DNA of 64,000 bases, taken from NCBI GenBank assembly GCA_964020975.1, contig CAXHWN010002684.1, forward strand, positions 1,020,932-1,084,931. The letters are read 5' to 3'. Source of the DNA: Hermodice carunculata (lineage: Eukaryota > Annelida > Polychaeta > Eunicida > Amphinomidae). Position numbers and translations under genes: made by a program. The notes beneath the pieces were generated by a model that made no database searches, was not told the origin of the DNA, and saw nothing but the letters and a program-made list of their open reading frames with translations. Shown piece by piece: positions 60,601 through 64,000 of the stretch (positions are counted from its first letter, which is position 1; each line of letters begins with the position of its first letter).

Positions 60601-60841
60601 TTAACCCATAAAGTGCTAATCATGGCTATAGTAGTTTTCTCATTACCATTAAACATATAATGGTTAAAAGATTCAAATTCCTCATGAAGATATACCTTTC
60701 ATTTAAATATACCAGCAAACCAAGTCTAAAGCAAAAAGTAGTCTTAGTCAACAGCTTTCCTCTGGACACTTTACACGCACTGCGCGCAGTGTCCCGAGGA
60801 AAGCTGTTGACTCAGTCTTTAATCAGCATGTTAAGGGTTAA
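60601..60841 (+). mobile_element. TTAA-flanked fold-back MITE, complete copy
   Basis: Bounded by TTAA at 60601-60604 and 60838-60841. Starts CCCATAAAGTGCTAATCATG and ends CATGTTAAGGG. The core AGTCAACAGCTTTCCT...AGGAAAGCTGTTGACT folds back around a CGCACTGCGCGCAGTG palindrome. The ends and target site are piggyBac-like; no coding capacity. Confidence 0.8.
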
Positions 60842-61214
60842 ATGACATGTGTACACAGACCTTCTCTGCTAAACAGTGAGGTGACAAGTCCCACACTATT
60901 CTTGTCTTGCGTCAAGGTGTTTCACTCCGGCCATAATTTGTGTTTTAAGATTTGTTCTATCAAAGTCTTTTTGTGAAACAGGGACATTAAAATTAACTTC
61001 TGGATCCAACAAATTTCACATGGACAAATTATAAGGAAAACCTTCTAAAACCACCAATGAAGAGCCTCAAACTTCCAGGGCCTTCTTGATTGACGTGTCT
61101 GCTAAGATTGTAGGCTATTTTTGGAGGTATTTCCCTAGAATATGACTGACAAATGATGTTCAGGTTGTTGTCACATGTTTGGTTTGCCTGATAAATATGT
61201 ATCAGGGGCTGACT

Positions 61215-61366
61215 AATAGACTCTAATACTCCCCATCCAGTGATTGTGCAAATTGTAAAACGGACATCGGATATCATGACTGAAGCACGTAGCACTGCGG
61301 TCATGATATCCGACGGAGGTCACAGAACACACACAATCACTGGATGGCAGTATTAAAGTCTATTCT
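61215..61366. mobile_element. Long fold-back element, ~65-bp arms
   Basis: The left arm from AATAGACTCTAATACT through CCATCCAGTGATTGTG to CGGATATCATGAC is inverted on the right (GTCATGATATCCG, CACAATCACTGGATGG, AGTATTAAAGTCTATT) with internal gaps, around a ~19-bp loop. Confidence 0.85.
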
Positions 61367-61583
61367 ATAATGGTTAGACTTAATTTAACTCTAATGATTA
61401 CCCACAATACAGCATTTTCGCATAGTAGGCCTAAACAGGTCTACCAGCCACTTAGCTGACATCCGAGTAAAGTGGCACTCCATTGCAATCATAATGTGTT
61501 TTGCCAAATAACCGCTCTGAATCTAAGTGCTTGTAAGTTAATGCAAGCAAAATGCTCCATTGATTGCACCAACCTTAGAGCAC

Positions 61584-61614
<31 letters not shown>
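61584..61614. repeat. (CA)n microsatellite
   Basis: About 15 CA units with one CG interruption. Confidence 0.95.
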
Positions 61615-61615
<1 letters not shown>

Positions 61616-61797
61616 GTGTTCAACTTGAGCATCACATTTAGAATTGATTAGGAATGCCAAATGGTGGAAACAGTAGGTCAACTGTTTCAAATGGAAGTTT
61701 GCAGTTCTGTCTACAGATGGTGCTGCATGTATGTATACAAAACGTTCAGGCCTACCTCAAAAAATTCAAATTTAAAGCATGAAGACACAAAATTATA

Positions 61798-61973
61798 CAG
61801 TGAAACCTCATTATAATGACATTCAGATATTCGACGTATTTAATATAATGACACAAATTTTCAAGGGAAAAGGTTTATTTTCTTTGTTATTTCACTCATT
61901 TGTCTGCCATATTCAGTTATCTGACACATTTCTTAGGGAACAAATGGCGTCATTATAACGAGTTTTCTGACTG
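61798..61973. mobile_element. pogo/Tigger-like MITE, 176 bp
   Basis: Left end CAGTGAAACCTCATTATAAT, right end ATTATAACGAG...TGACTG, inverted, with TA on both sides (61796-61797 and 61974-61975). CAGT ends and a TA target duplication fit Tc1/mariner, and the CCTCRTTATAA motif fits the pogo/Tigger branch. Non-coding. Confidence 0.75.
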
Positions 61974-64000
61974 TAGTTTCTTTTGGATAGATAAATGTTA
62001 TTCACCCCCATAAAACAAAAAAAAGTTTGTTATAAATTGCTTGATGGAGCCATGGTTGATGCTGATACTAACACTGGTCAATGATTAAAATGCAGCCATC
62101 TGATTGGCTGTTGCCTGCTGCCCATGTTAGAATTTTAATAAATATATGTGAAAACGGAGATTTTTTGCTGTAACGAAAATACTGGTACGCCACAAATGTA
62201 CCAGGGTACAGTTTGAAGCACAAACATGCTATGCCAGTATTTTGCTAATACTGCACATCCTTAATGCATAGGTACAGGTATTAATACATTTTTAATGTAA
62301 TTTTGGAAACAACTCTGCCATTACTCTGATTAAAGATGTTGTAACTTTCATCAGTTCACTCATTTTGTGAAAGGGTCTCATGATGTCATGTTGTTCAACC
62401 TGTGAACCATTAGCTTGTTCAGTGCTCTACATGCTGTCAGCAAAGCATGGGACTGTCATGGCCCCATTGTATGCATTTTTTTCATGTGGAAGTTTCAAGG
62501 CTCAATTGTCAATTGAAACACTGAATATCTTGTATTTTAAGCTTCAAAGAGCTACAGAATTGCAGATTCAGCATATCAGAAGACGCTGAAGAAATTGCCC
62601 CTCAAAAATACAACTTGATTTTTAGCAAGTGTGGTGTTGACTGCATGCACAGAGTTTTTGACAAGTTGTTTTGACAATCAACATAAGTAAAAATAGAAAC
62701 TCATGATTAAGCAGCAAGTCTTTATAAAGTTGTTTATTGAACACAAGCAACTTTTATCACAATGTAGCAGATGGATATCCACATCTGTTCGCATGGTTTG
62801 GTCACACAATTATCAGGCAATAGAAAAGGGTATCCAAGTGTACAGATTGTAGGTTATGCCACTAAGAACTGAACATGTGACAAGTGAACACTATTGCCTG
62901 GCGTTGAATTCTCTGACTCCTTGTCTTTGGTGAAGAGGAATGGAGACCTTAAAGTGGTGCCACCTAGTGGTTTAATTTCAAGTATTCCCTGGATATCAAA
63001 GCAAACTAAAAGGAAAAAAAAAAGGAAATTTGCTATGATACCCAGATGAAGTTTTAAGAGTGAACACAGATACACCCTAAAGCTAGTTCCACTGCTTCAC
63101 CTCGTTGTTTCCTAATGTGATATTTAAACAAAAAAACAAAACGAATTTGTTGATTCAAGCTTTTGAAAAATATATTGGCTAAACTATTTTTATTGTTGAC
63201 TAACCAGGCTGTCTGTGATAGTTTGTTTCCAGCAAGACTTGTCATTAGATCAAAACTTTAATTTATTGGTTGTAAAAGTTAAGTACTGGTGCTCAGAAGT
63301 TACAACTAACTTAATGTTAACATGATTGCAGCAAAGTCTGGTGTTTGCTGTAACACCACGAGAAGAGAACAGTACTTCAGTGCAGGAGTTTCCACCATTT
63401 CACAAGTTGGGGCAAGGGGCAGACTTACTGGTACAATAACTGTGCTCGCCAGATTCTTCCTAAAGTCCTGGAAGGACGCGATTTGTGTGTAGTCCCGCCG
63501 AATGTGCTTTACACATGTACATCAGAGTTCATTGCCCCATTTTGATGGATATGTAGAAAGATGTATACGCTCTGTGGAGCATGCTTCAGTTTTGAACCCT
63601 ATACTTCAGCAACATCTGGAGCAAAACATGTTGCCGCCATTCCAAATTTTTAATCATATGTTGTAGGTTTGCATTTTCCTCTTTCAGTCCTCCTGAAATT
63701 GAAGAGCACACATGGTCAACGGACAGTTGATCATTACAGGTGTCAATAACGACCACCATGAATTACAATGGAAATCTTACTTGAAACAGCCAGATGCAAA
63801 TATTACATGTTTGTATCTATTCTATAATTGTTCATTAATTAATAGTTAGTCTTTCACGAATGTTAAATAAAGTCTCATGAAAAGGTTCTAACACTGTGGT
63901 AATCTGATTCAACATGTCAAGAACACATAATTTAGAATATACAAAAAAAAAACAAAAAAAAAAACAAACAAACAAAACAAAAACAAAAACAACCCCAGGA

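Larger units (their letters stand above)
41841..64000. other. RBM42 intron 5, not closed in this window
   Basis: Over 22 kb of repeats, itemised separately. The unlisted stretches (about 47.0-50.4 kb, 52.0-52.6 kb, 59.8-60.6 kb, 62.0-64.0 kb) show only AT-rich DNA, weak open frames and a degenerate repeat around 48950-49110 (GAGAGACTG...GGTCTCTCAGGG). Confidence 0.6.

Overview
The window reads as a chromosome segment from a marine invertebrate animal (bilaterian; amphioxus-, hemichordate-, echinoderm-, mollusc- or brachiopod-like; the phylum cannot be fixed from the sequence alone). The evidence is multi-exon genes with canonical GT-AG introns of 1 to over 20 kb, an AT-rich background, long microsatellites, many fold-back MITEs, decayed CR1/L2-like LINEs, and tandem arrays of 145-490 bp units of a style common in marine invertebrate genomes. 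No bacterial gene, operon, rRNA, tRNA or CRISPR array was recognised.

Two host genes can be supported, both on the + strand. The first (about 3.9-8.8 kb, perhaps to 13.6 kb) is a DMRT-family transcription factor gene. Three phase-compatible exons encode the DM zinc module, a DMA (CUE-like) domain, and a long Ser/Asn/Gly-rich C-terminal region. The second (20.9-41.8 kb and beyond) is RBM42, an RNA-binding protein gene. Five exons in perfect phase agreement run from the start codon through a proline-rich middle to most of the RRM. The last exon(s) were not found, so intron 5 extends at least 22 kb to the window edge. There is no sign that the two genes act together; they are simply neighbours.

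Layout: 0-1.25 kb, decayed LINE 3' end; 2.6-3.0 kb, GTACG-rich dispersed repeat plus nested palindromes; 3.9-8.8 kb, DMRT exons, with a 16-bp minisatellite in one intron; 9-15 kb, little apart from a hairpin, a microsatellite and a possible last DMRT exon; 15.5-17.5 kb, 5'-truncated CR1/Jockey-like LINE; 17.5-20.6 kb, degenerate tandem repeats and GAAA microsatellites; 20.6-21.0 kb, RBM42 promoter and first exon; 21-41.8 kb, RBM42 introns carrying a 451-bp near-perfect direct repeat pair, a 171-bp GA tract, TTAA-flanked MITEs, a 1.95-kb CAGGG-ended transposon and an 11-unit 145-bp array; 41.9-43.75 kb, a THAP-encoding DNA transposon with inverted ends; 44-64 kb, further MITEs, a nine-unit ~165-bp array (50.5-52.0 kb), a large composite array (52.6-59.8 kb), a CpG-richer unexplained island (55.0-56.0 kb) and fold-back elements.

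Most interesting for a second look are the THAP transposon with a convergent second ORF, the 451-bp direct repeats differing at one base, the TTAA-flanked fold-back MITE family present in several copies, the complete CAGGG-ended element, and the tandem arrays with palindromic ends that may belong to a Helentron-like non-autonomous family. No clearly new functional system was found.
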